Part shown: piece after piece, positions 15,973 to 24,775 of the stretch
How positions within the stretch are numbered: the stretch's first letter is position 1
Layout: each line of letters opens with the position of its first letter
Assembly (NCBI RefSeq): GCF_009861525.1
Contig: NZ_WVHL01000003.1
Coordinates: 1,240,001 to 1,304,000, forward strand
From: Pseudomonas sp. LD120
Lineage (GTDB): Bacteria; Pseudomonadota; Gammaproteobacteria; Pseudomonadales; Pseudomonadaceae
Direction: 5' to 3'
Length of the DNA: 64,000 nucleotides
Notes under the pieces: generated by a model
Seen by the model: the letters and a program-made list of their open reading frames with translations, nothing else
What the model was told of the DNA's origin: nothing
Databases searched by the model: none
Position numbers and translations under genes: made by a program

Positions 15973-16364
15973 GGTGTGGCCTCGATGTAGCCCAACAGCC
16001 GCGCCCGGCTGTATTGTCGGGCTCGTTGCGGGTCGGTTTCGGCGGACACCCGCAGTTCGACCTGTAGCAGGCGCGCGTCGGCCGCGGCTTCCACGGTACT
16101 GAACAGCCACCAACGGCGGCCGCCAAACTCGATGCGTTCCTCGTCGCGGCCTGTCGTGGCGGTACGCAGTGCGGCTCGCAGTTCATTCATGCGGTTGTCG
16201 GCGATCCACGCGGCCTGGGTGCGTTCGGCGAGGTTGGCGCTGTTGATAGCGATGTGCTGCACCGCGCTGAACAGGGCGATGGACAGGGTGGCGAAAATCG
16301 CCAGGGCCACCATCACTTCCAGCAAGGTGAAGCCCTGTTCAGTCGTGGGTTTCAAGTTGTGCAT
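15969..16364 (-). CDS. gspI: type II secretion minor pseudopilin I
   Basis: A 131-residue minor pseudopilin. MHNLKPTTEQG is followed by FTLLEVMVALAIFATLSIAL, the class III signal with Glu5. The ATG at 16364 is preferred over an in-frame GTG at 16379; both overlap the end of gspH, so translation is probably coupled. NRMNELR after the helix and WWLFSTVEA near the middle fit GspI. It nucleates the tip complex with J and K. Confidence 0.87.
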   Translation of the reverse strand: MHNLKPTTEQGFTLLEVMVALAIFATLSIALFSAVQHIAINSANLAERTQAAWIADNRMNELRAALRTATTGRDEERIEFGGRRWWLFSTVEAAADARLLQVELRVSAETDPQRARQYSRARLLGYIEATP

Positions 16365-16836
16365 CCTGTAGACCGTCACTGGAAAGGCTCAGCAGCGCCC
16401 GATTGCGGTACTCGATCCACACCGTGTAGGCGCTGGTTTCGTCGCTGGAGAGCACCAGCAGTTGCGGCAAGTCGTTGCGGCGGCTACGGGTGCCCAGGAT
16501 CGGGCCGGCCTCGGGTACCTCCAGGCGCAGGCGCAGGTGGTCGGGCAGGCGATGGGCACGAAATTCGTGGTCGGTCACCCAATGCCCCTGGGCATCCAGG
16601 TGCACCACCCAATAGCGTTCCGGCTCGATGCGCAGGCCGTAGTCGCGGTAGCGGAGCAGCGCTTCCTGACGCAGGAGTTGCAACAGCTCCTGCAGACGCT
16701 GGGCTTCGTGGCGCGCCTGGCGCGGGCCCGAGTCGGTATTGACCAGGCCCACCAGGCCGGCAGTCAGGGCGATCAGCAGAATCACCACTAACAACTCCAG
16801 CAGGGTGAAGCCCCGGGCGTGGCGTCGTGGCAGCAC
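16339..16836 (-). CDS. gspH: type II secretion minor pseudopilin H
   Basis: A 165-residue pseudopilin with leader VLPRRHARG then FTLLELLVVILLIALTAGL. The start is a GTG at 16836 directly after the TAA of gspG (no gap). The body has a RLQELLQLLRQEALLRYRDY helix and beta strands as expected for GspH, which links the tip complex to the GspG shaft. Confidence 0.87.
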   Translation of the reverse strand: MLPRRHARGFTLLELLVVILLIALTAGLVGLVNTDSGPRQARHEAQRLQELLQLLRQEALLRYRDYGLRIEPERYWVVHLDAQGHWVTDHEFRAHRLPDHLRLRLEVPEAGPILGTRSRRNDLPQLLVLSSDETSAYTVWIEYRNRALLSLSSDGLQDAQLETHD

Positions 16837-17271
16837 TTAACGGTCCCAGTTGCCGATCTCGGCGTTCAGGCCTTCGCCACCGATCTTGCCATCGGCGCCG
16901 AAGGAGAACAGGTCGTAGGCCCCACCCTGGGTGCCGGGCACCCGGTACTGGTAGCCGTTGCCCCAGGGATCGATCGGTAGACGCTTGAGGTAGCCGTCGG
17001 GGTTCCAGTTGCGTGCCGCCGGGTTGCCGCTGGGTTTGCTCACCAGGGCCTGCAGGCCTTGCTGGCTGCTGGGGTATTGGTGGTTGTCGAGCTTGTAGAT
17101 GTCCAGGGCCATGGCGATGGCTTTGATGTCGCTCTGGGCGGCGGCGGCCTTGGCCTGATCGGGGCGGCTCATGATCTGCGGTACCACCAGGGCGGCGAGG
17201 ACGCCGAGGATCACGACCACCACCATGATTTCAATCAGGGTAAAACCGCGTTGGGTGTTTTTCGTCTGCAC
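16837..17271 (-). CDS. gspG: type II secretion major pseudopilin G
   Basis: A 144-residue major pseudopilin. Leader MQTKNTQRG, then FTLIEIMVVVVILGVLAALV with Glu5, and the family-specific C-terminus LPIDPWGNGYQYRVPG, YDLFSFGADGKIGGEG, which contains the calcium-binding loop. It polymerises into the piston that pushes folded exoproteins through the secretin. Maturation must use a prepilin peptidase (PilD/GspO) encoded elsewhere, since none is present here. Confidence 0.95.
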   Translation of the reverse strand: MQTKNTQRGFTLIEIMVVVVILGVLAALVVPQIMSRPDQAKAAAAQSDIKAIAMALDIYKLDNHQYPSSQQGLQALVSKPSGNPAARNWNPDGYLKRLPIDPWGNGYQYRVPGTQGGAYDLFSFGADGKIGGEGLNAEIGNWDR

Positions 17272-17289
17272 GTTGGGGGCTTTCCAGTT

Positions 17290-18507
17290 TCAGGTAATCA
17301 ATTGGTTCAAGCTAAGGATTGGCATCAGGATCGCCAGTACGATGACCAGCACCGAGGCACCCATGAACACCAGCATCGCCGGCTCGAACAGGCCGACCAG
17401 TAGGGCGATGCGGTTGGCCAGTTGCGCTTCCTGCTGTTTGGCGGCGCGTTCGAGCATGCTGTCCAACTCGCCGGAGCGCTCACCGCTGGCGATCATGTAG
17501 AGCATCATCGGCGGGAAACTGCCGTTGAGTTCCAGGGTCCGGGTCAGGCTGATACCTTCGCGTACTCCCCGGACGATGTCTTTCAGACCCGTACGAATTT
17601 TCTGATTGGCCACCACCTCGCTGGCGATCGCCAGGGCGTCCAGCAGCGGTACGCCACTGCGTCCGAGAATCGCCAGGGTGCTGACAAACCGCGTGCAGTT
17701 GCTGGCCCGCACCAGGCCGCCGATCAGCGGCAGGCGCAGCACCAGGGCGTGCCAGCGTTCGCGGTTGCCCGGCTTGCGCAGAGCGATTCGCCCTAGGGTG
17801 ATCCCGGCGCCGATCAGGATCAGCAGTGGCAGGCCATAGTCACGCAGCACGGCGCTGGTGGCGATCAGGCCACGGGTCAGCAGCGGCAATTCCTGGCCAC
17901 TGTCGATAAACACCTTGATCACATCCGGCACCACGAAGCCCAAGAGAAAACCGACGATGCTGATGGCCGCCACCATCAGGATGCTCGGGTAGAGCATGGC
18001 CAGCTGGATCTGCTGGCGCGCGGCCTGACTGGCTTCGGTGTAGTCGGCGAGGTTGATCAGCACCTGATCCAGGTGTCCGGAACGTTCGCCGGCCGCCACC
18101 GTGGCCCGGTAGAGATCGGGAAAGGCCTTGGGGTAGCCGCTCAGGGCCACCGCCAGGCTGTAGCCCTCCAGGACTCGGGCGCGTATGGCCAGCAGCATGC
18201 TTTTCAGGCGTTGTTTTTCGCACTGCGCGGCCACGGCGGCGAGCACTTCTTCCAGGGGCAGCGAGGCTTGTACCAGGGTGGCCAACTGGCGGGTCAGCAG
18301 CGCCAGTTCCGCGCTGCTCAGGCCGCCGCCTGAGACTTTGACGCTGCCCGCGCCGTTGCCGCGCTTGCCAGTGCTGGCGCTGACCTTCAGGGCGATCAGT
18401 TGCCGTTCGCGCAGCATTTGCCGAGCCTGTCGTGGGCTGTCGGCTTCCAGTACGCCCGTGTTTTTTTTTCCAGCGGCGCACATCGCCAGGTATTCGTAGG
18501 CGGCCAT
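17290..18507 (-). CDS. gspF: type II secretion platform protein F
   Basis: A 405-residue polytopic inner-membrane protein with two repeated T2SF domains (about residues 70-195 and 270-395) and three membrane helices. Recognisable pieces are LLTRQLATLVQASLPLEEVL, DLYRATVAAGERSGHLDQVL and its repeat MLYMIASGERSGELDSMLER. It is the centre of the assembly platform and contacts GspE. The ATG is two bases downstream of the gspE stop, which is at 18510. Confidence 0.95.
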   Translation of the reverse strand: MAAYEYLAMCAAGKKNTGVLEADSPRQARQMLRERQLIALKVSASTGKRGNGAGSVKVSGGGLSSAELALLTRQLATLVQASLPLEEVLAAVAAQCEKQRLKSMLLAIRARVLEGYSLAVALSGYPKAFPDLYRATVAAGERSGHLDQVLINLADYTEASQAARQQIQLAMLYPSILMVAAISIVGFLLGFVVPDVIKVFIDSGQELPLLTRGLIATSAVLRDYGLPLLILIGAGITLGRIALRKPGNRERWHALVLRLPLIGGLVRASNCTRFVSTLAILGRSGVPLLDALAIASEVVANQKIRTGLKDIVRGVREGISLTRTLELNGSFPPMMLYMIASGERSGELDSMLERAAKQQEAQLANRIALLVGLFEPAMLVFMGASVLVIVLAILMPILSLNQLIT

Positions 18508-18509
18508 CT

Positions 18510-20003
18510 TCAGTCCCTCTGGGTAACCCGCAGCAACTCTTCCAGGCTGGTCTGCCCTTGCAGCACCATGGCCTGACCGTCGTCGAACAGGCTTGGGCTG
18601 TGCTGCCGGGCGTGGCTCACCAGTTCATGTTCGCCCGCGCCGGTGTGGATCAACTGGCGCAGGGTGTCGTCGAACAGCACCAGTTCGTAAATCCCCCGCC
18701 GGCCGCGATAGCCCGACTGCTGGCAGTGCGCGCAACCCACGGGGCGATACAGCGGTGGCGCGGCGTCGAGCTCCAGGCCCAGGCGTTCACAGGCCGCGGC
18801 ATCGGCGTGGTACGGCTCCTTGCACTCGGGGCACAGCACGCGCACCAGACGCTGGGCGAGCACCCCCAACAACGACGTGCAAAGCAAAAACGACTCGATG
18901 CCCATGTCCACCAGGCGGGTCACCGCACCGATGGCGCTGTTGGTGTGCAAGGTCGAGAGCACCAGGTGCCCGGTGAGGGAAGCCTGCACGGCGATTTCCG
19001 CGGTTTCGCGGTCGCGGATCTCGCCCACCATCACCACGTCCGGGTCCTGGCGCAGGATGGCCCGCAAGCCCCGGGCAAAGGTCATGTCGACCTTGGCGTT
19101 GACCTGGGTCTGGCCGATCCCGGTCAGGTGATACTCCACCGGGTCCTCGATGGTCAGGATGTTGCGCTCCAGGCTGTTGAGGCTGGCCAGCCCGGCGTAC
19201 AGCGTGGTGGTCTTGCCGGAGCCGGTAGGGCCGGTGACCAACAGAATGCCGTGGGGTTTATGCAGGGCGTTTTCCAGGCGCTGGCGCACCCTCTCGTTCA
19301 TGCCCAGGTGGCCCAGGTCCAGGCGTCCGGCCTGTTTGTCCAGCAAACGCATCACCACCCGTTCGCCGTGGCTGGAGGGCAAGGTCGAGACCCGCACGTC
19401 CACCTCGTGTCCGGCAATGCGCAAGGCAATGCGGCCGTCCTGAGGGATGCGTTTTTCAGCGATGTCGAGCTTGGCCATGACCTTGATCCGCGACACCAGC
19501 AAGGTGGCCAGTTCACGCCGCGGGCGCAGGACTTCACGCAGCAGGCCGTCGACCCGCAGGCGCACTGAGAGGTGTTCTTCAAAGGCTTCCAGATGCACGT
19601 CGGAGGCCTTGCTCTTGACCGCTTCGCTGAGGATTGCGTTGATCAGGCGGATGATCGGCGCGTCGTCTTCCTGCTCCATCAGGTCGGTGGTTTTCGGCAG
19701 TTGCTCGGCGAGGCTGGAAAGGTCGAACTCTTCATCGAACTGCTCGCCCAGGCCATCGGCTACGTGCTTGGCGTCGTTCTGCCCGTCGCGGTAGTGGGCG
19801 GCCATGCGCTGGGCGAAAGCCGGTTCATCGAGCACTTCACTGCGCAGCGGGCCGCCGTTGAAGCGGCGCACTTCGGCGATCACCGACCACGGCGTATTGG
19901 CCCGGCAATAGAGCACGGCGCCCTGGGCCTGATGCTCCAGGACCACGCCATGGCGGCGGGCGTAGGCAAAGGCCAGGCGCGGACTTTGGTTGGGTGTGAT
20001 CAT
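18510..20003 (-). CDS. gspE: type II secretion ATPase E
   Basis: A 497-residue secretion ATPase. The N-terminal domains are followed by the Walker A GPTGSGKTT (about 258-266), an Asp box (LTIEDPVEY), Walker B region DPDVVMVGEIRDRETAEIA, the His box (LSTLHTNSAIGAVTRL) and a tetracysteine metal site (CPEC ... CAHC). It energises pseudopilus growth from the cytoplasm through GspL and GspF. The start overlaps the gspD stop (ATGA), as expected for coupled translation. Confidence 0.96.
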   Translation of the reverse strand: MITPNQSPRLAFAYARRHGVVLEHQAQGAVLYCRANTPWSVIAEVRRFNGGPLRSEVLDEPAFAQRMAAHYRDGQNDAKHVADGLGEQFDEEFDLSSLAEQLPKTTDLMEQEDDAPIIRLINAILSEAVKSKASDVHLEAFEEHLSVRLRVDGLLREVLRPRRELATLLVSRIKVMAKLDIAEKRIPQDGRIALRIAGHEVDVRVSTLPSSHGERVVMRLLDKQAGRLDLGHLGMNERVRQRLENALHKPHGILLVTGPTGSGKTTTLYAGLASLNSLERNILTIEDPVEYHLTGIGQTQVNAKVDMTFARGLRAILRQDPDVVMVGEIRDRETAEIAVQASLTGHLVLSTLHTNSAIGAVTRLVDMGIESFLLCTSLLGVLAQRLVRVLCPECKEPYHADAAACERLGLELDAAPPLYRPVGCAHCQQSGYRGRRGIYELVLFDDTLRQLIHTGAGEHELVSHARQHSPSLFDDGQAMVLQGQTSLEELLRVTQRD

Positions 20004-21916
20004 GGTTTTCGTGCAGCCTCGTTGGCGCGCATGTCGATCAAGCCCTGGTCTCCAGCGCTGTTGGCATCGAACAACTGGTGCGGGTTCGGCGGCAACTGAC
20101 CGCGGGTCTTGCCATCCAGGGTGCGCAGCGAGCGTAGGTTGTTGTACTTCTGGCTGCTGAGTTGGTCGGCATTGGCGCTGCTACGCAGCAGGGTAGGGCG
20201 CAGGAACACCATCAGGTTGGTCTTTTCGTTGACTTCCTTGTGGCTGCTGAACAGCCGACCGACCCACGGAATATCTCCCAGCAACGGCACTTTGCTGACC
20301 TGGACCTTGACGTTGTCCTTGATCAGGCCACCGAGAACGATGATTTGCCCGTCGTTGGCCAGGATGGTGCTTTTCACCGAGCGCTTGTTGGTGATGACGT
20401 CGCTGGTGCTGATGCCCGGCGGTGCGGCGGCCAGCTCCGAGCTTTCCTGTTCGACCTGCAGGCGCAGGAAGTTGCCTTCGTTAATGTGCGGGGTGACTTT
20501 CAGGGTAATCCCGACATCTTTGCGCTCCACCGTGGTGAAGGGGTTGCTGGCCCCGGCGGTGTCGGTGGTGTAGGAGCCGGTCTGGAACGGCACGTTCTGG
20601 CCCACAAGGATTTCCGCCTGCTCGTTGTCCAGAGTCAGCAGGCTCGGGGTCGACAGCAGGTTGTTGTTGGAGTCGCTGGACAGGGCGGTGATCAGCGCGC
20701 CGAAGTTGCTGCTGCCCAGGCCGATGATGGCACCGTCCGGCAGGGTCGGGCTCTTGCCGTTTTCCAGGTTGCCCAGCAGGGTGCCGATGCTCAGGCCGGC
20801 GCTGTTGAAGTTGCTGACGGCGCCCCATTTGCCCCGGCCACCGGCCCACTGCACGCCAAGGGCCTGGTTGATGTCGCCGCTGACCTCGACGATCGCAGCT
20901 TCTACTAGCACTTGGGCGCGGGGCTGGTCGAGCTCGTCGATGATGCTTTCAAAGGTCGCCAATTGTGCTGGCGAGGCCATCAGTACCAACGCGTTCTGGC
21001 TTTCATCGGCGCTTACCAACACCGGGTTGTCCTGTTTCTGGCCGTCGCCGCGATTGCCGGACTCCATGCGTTTGCCGATGCCGCTGAGCAGCTCTTCAAG
21101 CTTCTTCGCATCGCCATGGTTGATGCGGCGCACTCGGGCGTTTTCGCTGGCGTTATTCGGTACATCCAGGCTTTGCGCCAGGCGTTGCATCTGCTGGCGA
21201 ATCGGCGCCGGGCCCACCAGGATCAGGCGGTTGCTGCGGGCATCGCCAATGGCTTTGGCACTGGTGATGGCACCACCGCTGTCGGTCAGGCTGTCGGTCA
21301 GGGTCTTGGCCACGTCGCCGGCCCAGGCGTGCTTGAGCTGGAGGATGTTGAACTGGCGGCCGCCAGCGTTATCCAGTTCGCTCACGACTTGGCGGATGCG
21401 CTGCACATTGTTGGCGCTGTCGGAGACGATCAGCGAGTTGGACGTGGTGGACGGCGCCATGTAAGCGTCCGCCGCCACCAGTGGGCGTACGGCGGCGGCC
21501 ACTTCGCTGGCATTGCTGTTGTTCAGCTCGATGACATTGGTGATGAATTCATCGCTGGCGCCGCTGGGCTCGACATGGGCCTTGGTCTTGGCTTCGGCCA
21601 CCGGCAGGATCAGCACCCGATCCCCTTGGTCCATTGCCACATACCCCTGGCTGCGCAAGGCTGTGAGAAACAGCGAGTAGATGCCTGTCTGGTCCATGGC
21701 GGTGCTGGATTGCACGGTGACTTTACCATTCAGACGCGGGTCGAGAATCATCGTCTTGCCGGTGATTTGCCCGACTTCGTTGACCAGGTCGCGCAGTTCC
21801 GCGTCCTTCATGTTCAGGGTCCACTGTTGCGCGTGAGGGTTTTTTTCAGCGGCGTGCAGAGGACCGATCAAGGTGCCAAGGGTCAGCAGGGAGCCTGCGA
21901 TAAAAGCTAGTTTCAT
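20000..21916 (-). CDS. gspD: type II secretion outer-membrane secretin D
   Basis: A 638-residue secretin. The signal peptide MKLAFIAGSLLTLGTLIGPL ends near HAA. Then come an N0 domain (LNMKDAELRDLVNEVGQITG), three N1-N3 repeats (VIELNNSNASEVAAAVRPLV; NILQLKHAWAGDVAKTL; RRINHGDAKKLEELLSGI) and the secretin barrel (VLVEAAIVEVSGD; LLSTPSLLTLDNEQAEILVG; VPLLGDIPWVGRLFS). The ATG at 21916 places the signal peptide correctly; an in-frame ATG at 21949 would overlap gspC and add a non-signal leader. No pilotin gene is visible. Confidence 0.95.
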   Translation of the reverse strand: MKLAFIAGSLLTLGTLIGPLHAAEKNPHAQQWTLNMKDAELRDLVNEVGQITGKTMILDPRLNGKVTVQSSTAMDQTGIYSLFLTALRSQGYVAMDQGDRVLILPVAEAKTKAHVEPSGASDEFITNVIELNNSNASEVAAAVRPLVAADAYMAPSTTSNSLIVSDSANNVQRIRQVVSELDNAGGRQFNILQLKHAWAGDVAKTLTDSLTDSGGAITSAKAIGDARSNRLILVGPAPIRQQMQRLAQSLDVPNNASENARVRRINHGDAKKLEELLSGIGKRMESGNRGDGQKQDNPVLVSADESQNALVLMASPAQLATFESIIDELDQPRAQVLVEAAIVEVSGDINQALGVQWAGGRGKWGAVSNFNSAGLSIGTLLGNLENGKSPTLPDGAIIGLGSSNFGALITALSSDSNNNLLSTPSLLTLDNEQAEILVGQNVPFQTGSYTTDTAGASNPFTTVERKDVGITLKVTPHINEGNFLRLQVEQESSELAAAPPGISTSDVITNKRSVKSTILANDGQIIVLGGLIKDNVKVQVSKVPLLGDIPWVGRLFSSHKEVNEKTNLMVFLRPTLLRSSANADQLSSQKYNNLRSLRTLDGKTRGQLPPNPHQLFDANSAGDQGLIDMRANEAARKP

Positions 21917-21929
21917 GGTGTTTGGGGGG

Positions 21930-22460
21930 TCACAAAGAAGGTTGAACATAACTGTCGGCTGCCCGCGCGGCGGTGCTGGACGGCGGCGCTTGAGGCGCAG
22001 GCAGAGGGATCAGCAAGGGGGTGGCGTGGCTCGTCAGGAACAGGGCCTGGTCCTCGCCAAAACGTTGTACACGCACCTGCTCGGTGCCGATTTCACGCAG
22101 GCTTCCGCCGCCGGGCAAGGGTTCGCCGATACGGTAGAAACGGCTGCCCTCGGGGGATTCGATCAGCGCCCGAGACAGCTCCGGGCGGCTTTCCACCAGG
22201 CTCGCCAGCAGCTTCAGCGGCACTTGGGGCTGGTTGCCAGCCGCTTCCTGGGGTAGCACACCGAACAACCGGGCAATAGCTGCCGTGTCCGGTGGCAGAC
22301 TCGGTGCCACCACCACTTCGGGGGGCGGCGGATGACCGTTCTGGTCCAGGCCCTGCAGCCATCGCCAGCTGTCATGGCTAAGCCAGGTCAGCCAGCCCAG
22401 CAGCAACGCCACCGCGCCGACCCGCAGGACGAGGCGTGGACAAAAACGCAGTGACTTCAT
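21930..22460 (-). CDS. gspC: type II secretion protein C
   Basis: A 176-residue inner-membrane protein with a single N-terminal helix (about residues 10-28, LVLRVGAVALLLGWLTWL), a proline-rich linker and a homology-region domain (ARLFGVLP; VPLKLLASLVESRPELSRAL; FYRIGEPLPGGGSLREIG). GspC links the platform to the secretin. It is short and has no room for a C-terminal PDZ domain. Its start overlaps the stop of the cytochrome b561 gene (ATGA), placing that gene at the head of the operon. Confidence 0.88.
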   Translation of the reverse strand: MKSLRFCPRLVLRVGAVALLLGWLTWLSHDSWRWLQGLDQNGHPPPPEVVVAPSLPPDTAAIARLFGVLPQEAAGNQPQVPLKLLASLVESRPELSRALIESPEGSRFYRIGEPLPGGGSLREIGTEQVRVQRFGEDQALFLTSHATPLLIPLPAPQAPPSSTAARAADSYVQPSL

Positions 22461-22963
22461 AAAGACATGCGCCGCAACAGCTTTTCACCGCGCCAGTGAT
22501 GCACTGCCACTGCGGCCACGTGCCCGATCACCAACAGGGCCAGGGCGATGCAGCAATATTTATGCACGACGTTGAAAAAGTCGGTGAGCAGTTGTTCATG
22601 CAGCGGTTGTTGCAGGTACAGCAGGCCGAACAGATTGATGGGGCGATCCATCATCAGCACACCAGTGACCAATACCAGACCCGTCATGACATAGAGCGCC
22701 AAGTGGCCAGCCTTGGCCAGCAAGCGGGCGACTCGATTGGGGGATGCCGGTTCCTGATGGTCCAGGGCACAGAGAATTCGCAGACCAAACAACGGGATCA
22801 GCATGAAGGTCAACGACACGTTGATGAAGTTGATGCTGTCGGCTATCGCGGCGGGCAGTGTGAACAAGGCGTTACTGAAGCCGCTGATCGTCGCCCAGAT
22901 AATGATGATGGCGAAGGTCCAGTGCAGCAGTACGTGGGGTTTTGAGTAGTTGCAGGTAGACAT
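22457..22963 (-). CDS. cytochrome b561 family protein
   Basis: A 168-residue inner-membrane cytochrome b561 with four hydrophobic helices and histidines in family positions (KPHVLLHWTFA; AGHLALYVMTG; VVHKYCCIALALLVIGHVAA; VHHWRG), expected to bind two b-type haems and move electrons across the membrane. The ATG at 22963 is preferred because MSTCNYSKPHVLLHW matches the usual start; an ATG three codons earlier is possible. Its stop overlaps the gspC start, so it is translated with the secretion operon. Two LPMO genes, whose products need reductant, lie directly upstream. A role in feeding them electrons is inference. Confidence 0.85.
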   Translation of the reverse strand: MSTCNYSKPHVLLHWTFAIIIIWATISGFSNALFTLPAAIADSINFINVSLTFMLIPLFGLRILCALDHQEPASPNRVARLLAKAGHLALYVMTGLVLVTGVLMMDRPINLFGLLYLQQPLHEQLLTDFFNVVHKYCCIALALLVIGHVAAVAVHHWRGEKLLRRMSL

Positions 22964-22978
22964 AGGGGGCATAACTGG

Positions 22979-23010
22979 CAAAAAGAGGCGTGGCACCGAA
23001 GCGCCACGCC
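22979..23010 (-). terminator. terminator after the first LPMO gene
   Basis: GGCGTGGC/GCCACGCC stem; on the minus strand it is followed by CTCTTTTT. It lies between the LPMO gene (stop 23032) and the cytochrome b561 start, so the secretion operon likely has its own promoter or receives read-through. Confidence 0.8.
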
Positions 23011-23031
23011 AGGGGTTAGCGAAGGTGTGAT

Positions 23032-24561
23032 TTAGTTGCGATCCCAAGCCGCTTGCCATGCGTGACCTACGCCTGGCTCATAGGCGTTGGAGCCGGCAGT
23101 CCACTGAGTGCACCAGCCGGCAACCGCGCCGGTCTTGCAGGTGTAGGTGTTGCCGTCTTTAGGCTGCAGGACCACGGTGCCGCCCTTGTAGCTTTTCAGA
23201 CCCTGTGGGAACACGTAGTCGTAGTTGCCCGGGGTTTCACCACCGCCGCTGCTTTCTTCCTGCTTGAGGGTGAAGCTGGCGCTCTGTTGCAGCAGTTCAC
23301 CTTTTTTCGAAGTGGCTACCACGGTCAGGTCGTACTTGCCCGGAGCTTGACCGTTGAGGGTCATGGAGAAGTGCGGGGTGTTGCCGGCAGGTGCCTGCTG
23401 GAAGGCCACGCTTTCGCCCTTGGCGTTGAACACCGTGGCTTTGATGGTGTAGTCGCCGCCCTTGGCGATGGCGTTGAAGTGCAGATCAACCTTGCCATCT
23501 TTCAGGGTGTATTCAGGCTGCATGCCGGTGATGGACAGTTCGCCTGGCTTGGCCGCCTGCTCCTTGTCGATGATCACGTTGACGATGTCGCTGCCTTTCT
23601 TGACCAGGATTTCGTTGCGGCCGTAGTTCGGCACGACTTCGTCCTTGTCGTTGAGCACGCCCATCTGGTAGCCCAGCTTGGCGTTGTTGACCATCTTGGC
23701 CAGGGCATGGGGCCAGACGTCGGCCTTGGTCAGCTCGGCGGAATCGATGTTCAGGACCACTTGCTTGGCGCTCAGTTCGTTCTGGGCGTTGAACACGCGA
23801 GTCTTGACCTTGTCACCCAGGCTCAGGGCTTCAGGTTGTACGGCGCCGACGGTGTTCCAGGACGATGGAATGGTCGTGCCGTTGTCGATGTTCAGGTCGA
23901 TCACGCTGTAGAAGGTGGCGTCGGTGTCGTGGACTTTCCAGGTGGCCAGCAGGACGTGGTAGCCGCTGCGGTCAGACGGGATGTTCACCGTGTGCTGGGT
24001 GGTGCCTTGGGCAGGCGCCGGAGTATCCAGGGCGGGCCATGGCTGATCCAGCAGCGGCTTGAGCTCGAACGAATCGCGGGTCAGCGGCTGGTTCGGGTTC
24101 CAGTCTTTTTTGGTGATGTAGAACTGCCAGTAGCGAGTGGCGTGACCGGCGGTGTATTTCCAGGTGAAGGTTTGCGGACCTGGCTTGATGGTGTTCTTGA
24201 CCCAGCGGGTAGCCGACTGTTCGTTGATTTCGGAGAAGCGCATCAGACCGCCTGCGGCGATGGTGCCGTTGGCCGGGCCGCATTGGGTGAAGTCGCCGGT
24301 GCAGGCCTGAGCATCACTTGGGAAGTGCTTGATGCCGCCTTCGTTCGGGCGTCCGATGTACTCGGCGCTTTGCGGTTCATAGGCGATGTTGCCGCAGTTG
24401 GTATTGATGTAGCCGCCTGGTTGGCCACACAACATGGAGCGCGACTTAGGCGATTCGATGTAACCGTGAGCGGACGCCTGTTGAGCGGCAAGACCGGCAG
24501 CACCCATGGCCAGTACCAAGGGTAGTTTGAGGAATGAACGAGCTCGGTTGGAATTGATCAT
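23032..24561 (-). CDS. secreted AA10 lytic polysaccharide monooxygenase, GbpA-like (copy 1)
   Basis: A 509-residue exoprotein. The signal peptide ends AQQASA, so the mature chain starts HGYIESPKSR; His1 plus an internal His form the copper histidine brace that oxidatively cleaves chitin. The order is: AA10 domain (about 29-215, including QTFTWKYTAGHATRYWQFYI), GbpA-type middle domain (about 225-330), an Ig-like region (340-430), then a C-terminal chitin-binding module with aromatics and cysteines (YDYVFPQGLKSYKGG; CKTGAVAGWCTQW). The ATG at 24561 has AAGG upstream. A near-identical copy follows; both sit beside a type II secretion operon, the usual exporter of such proteins. Confidence 0.92.
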   Translation of the reverse strand: MINSNRARSFLKLPLVLAMGAAGLAAQQASAHGYIESPKSRSMLCGQPGGYINTNCGNIAYEPQSAEYIGRPNEGGIKHFPSDAQACTGDFTQCGPANGTIAAGGLMRFSEINEQSATRWVKNTIKPGPQTFTWKYTAGHATRYWQFYITKKDWNPNQPLTRDSFELKPLLDQPWPALDTPAPAQGTTQHTVNIPSDRSGYHVLLATWKVHDTDATFYSVIDLNIDNGTTIPSSWNTVGAVQPEALSLGDKVKTRVFNAQNELSAKQVVLNIDSAELTKADVWPHALAKMVNNAKLGYQMGVLNDKDEVVPNYGRNEILVKKGSDIVNVIIDKEQAAKPGELSITGMQPEYTLKDGKVDLHFNAIAKGGDYTIKATVFNAKGESVAFQQAPAGNTPHFSMTLNGQAPGKYDLTVVATSKKGELLQQSASFTLKQEESSGGGETPGNYDYVFPQGLKSYKGGTVVLQPKDGNTYTCKTGAVAGWCTQWTAGSNAYEPGVGHAWQAAWDRN

Positions 24562-24693
24562 TGTTAAAGCCTTAAGCAGAAAAAATGGAATGCAAAGGCG
24601 CTCGGAGCCGTGGCTGGTGACCACCGGGTGGTTGAATTACACAACTCCGGGAGCAATTACAGGCTACGTGGCAGGGCCTTGAGGGGACATGGG

Positions 24694-24705
24694 ACGAGTA
24701 CTAGA
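24694..24705. promoter_or_regulatory. shared element upstream of LPMO copy 1
   Basis: ACGAGTACTAGA, 133 bases before the LPMO ATG, matches ACGAGTACGAGA found 148 bases before the second LPMO gene. The surrounding 40-50 bases are also similar (a shared AGGCTACGTGGC lies beside both). Possible common regulator site. Confidence 0.35.
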
Positions 24706-24719
24706 GGTGATCGGCAGGC

Positions 24720-24749
24720 AAAAAAAAACGTGGCACATCAGTGCCACGC
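24720..24749 (-). terminator. terminator after the second LPMO gene
   Basis: Perfect CGTGGCAC/GTGCCACG stem with a four-base loop; nine A on the plus strand make the T-tract in the minus-strand transcript. It ends the LPMO copy 2 transcript before the promoter region of copy 1. Confidence 0.9.
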
Positions 24750-24775
24750 TCAAGGTCAAATCCTGGTGCTAGTTG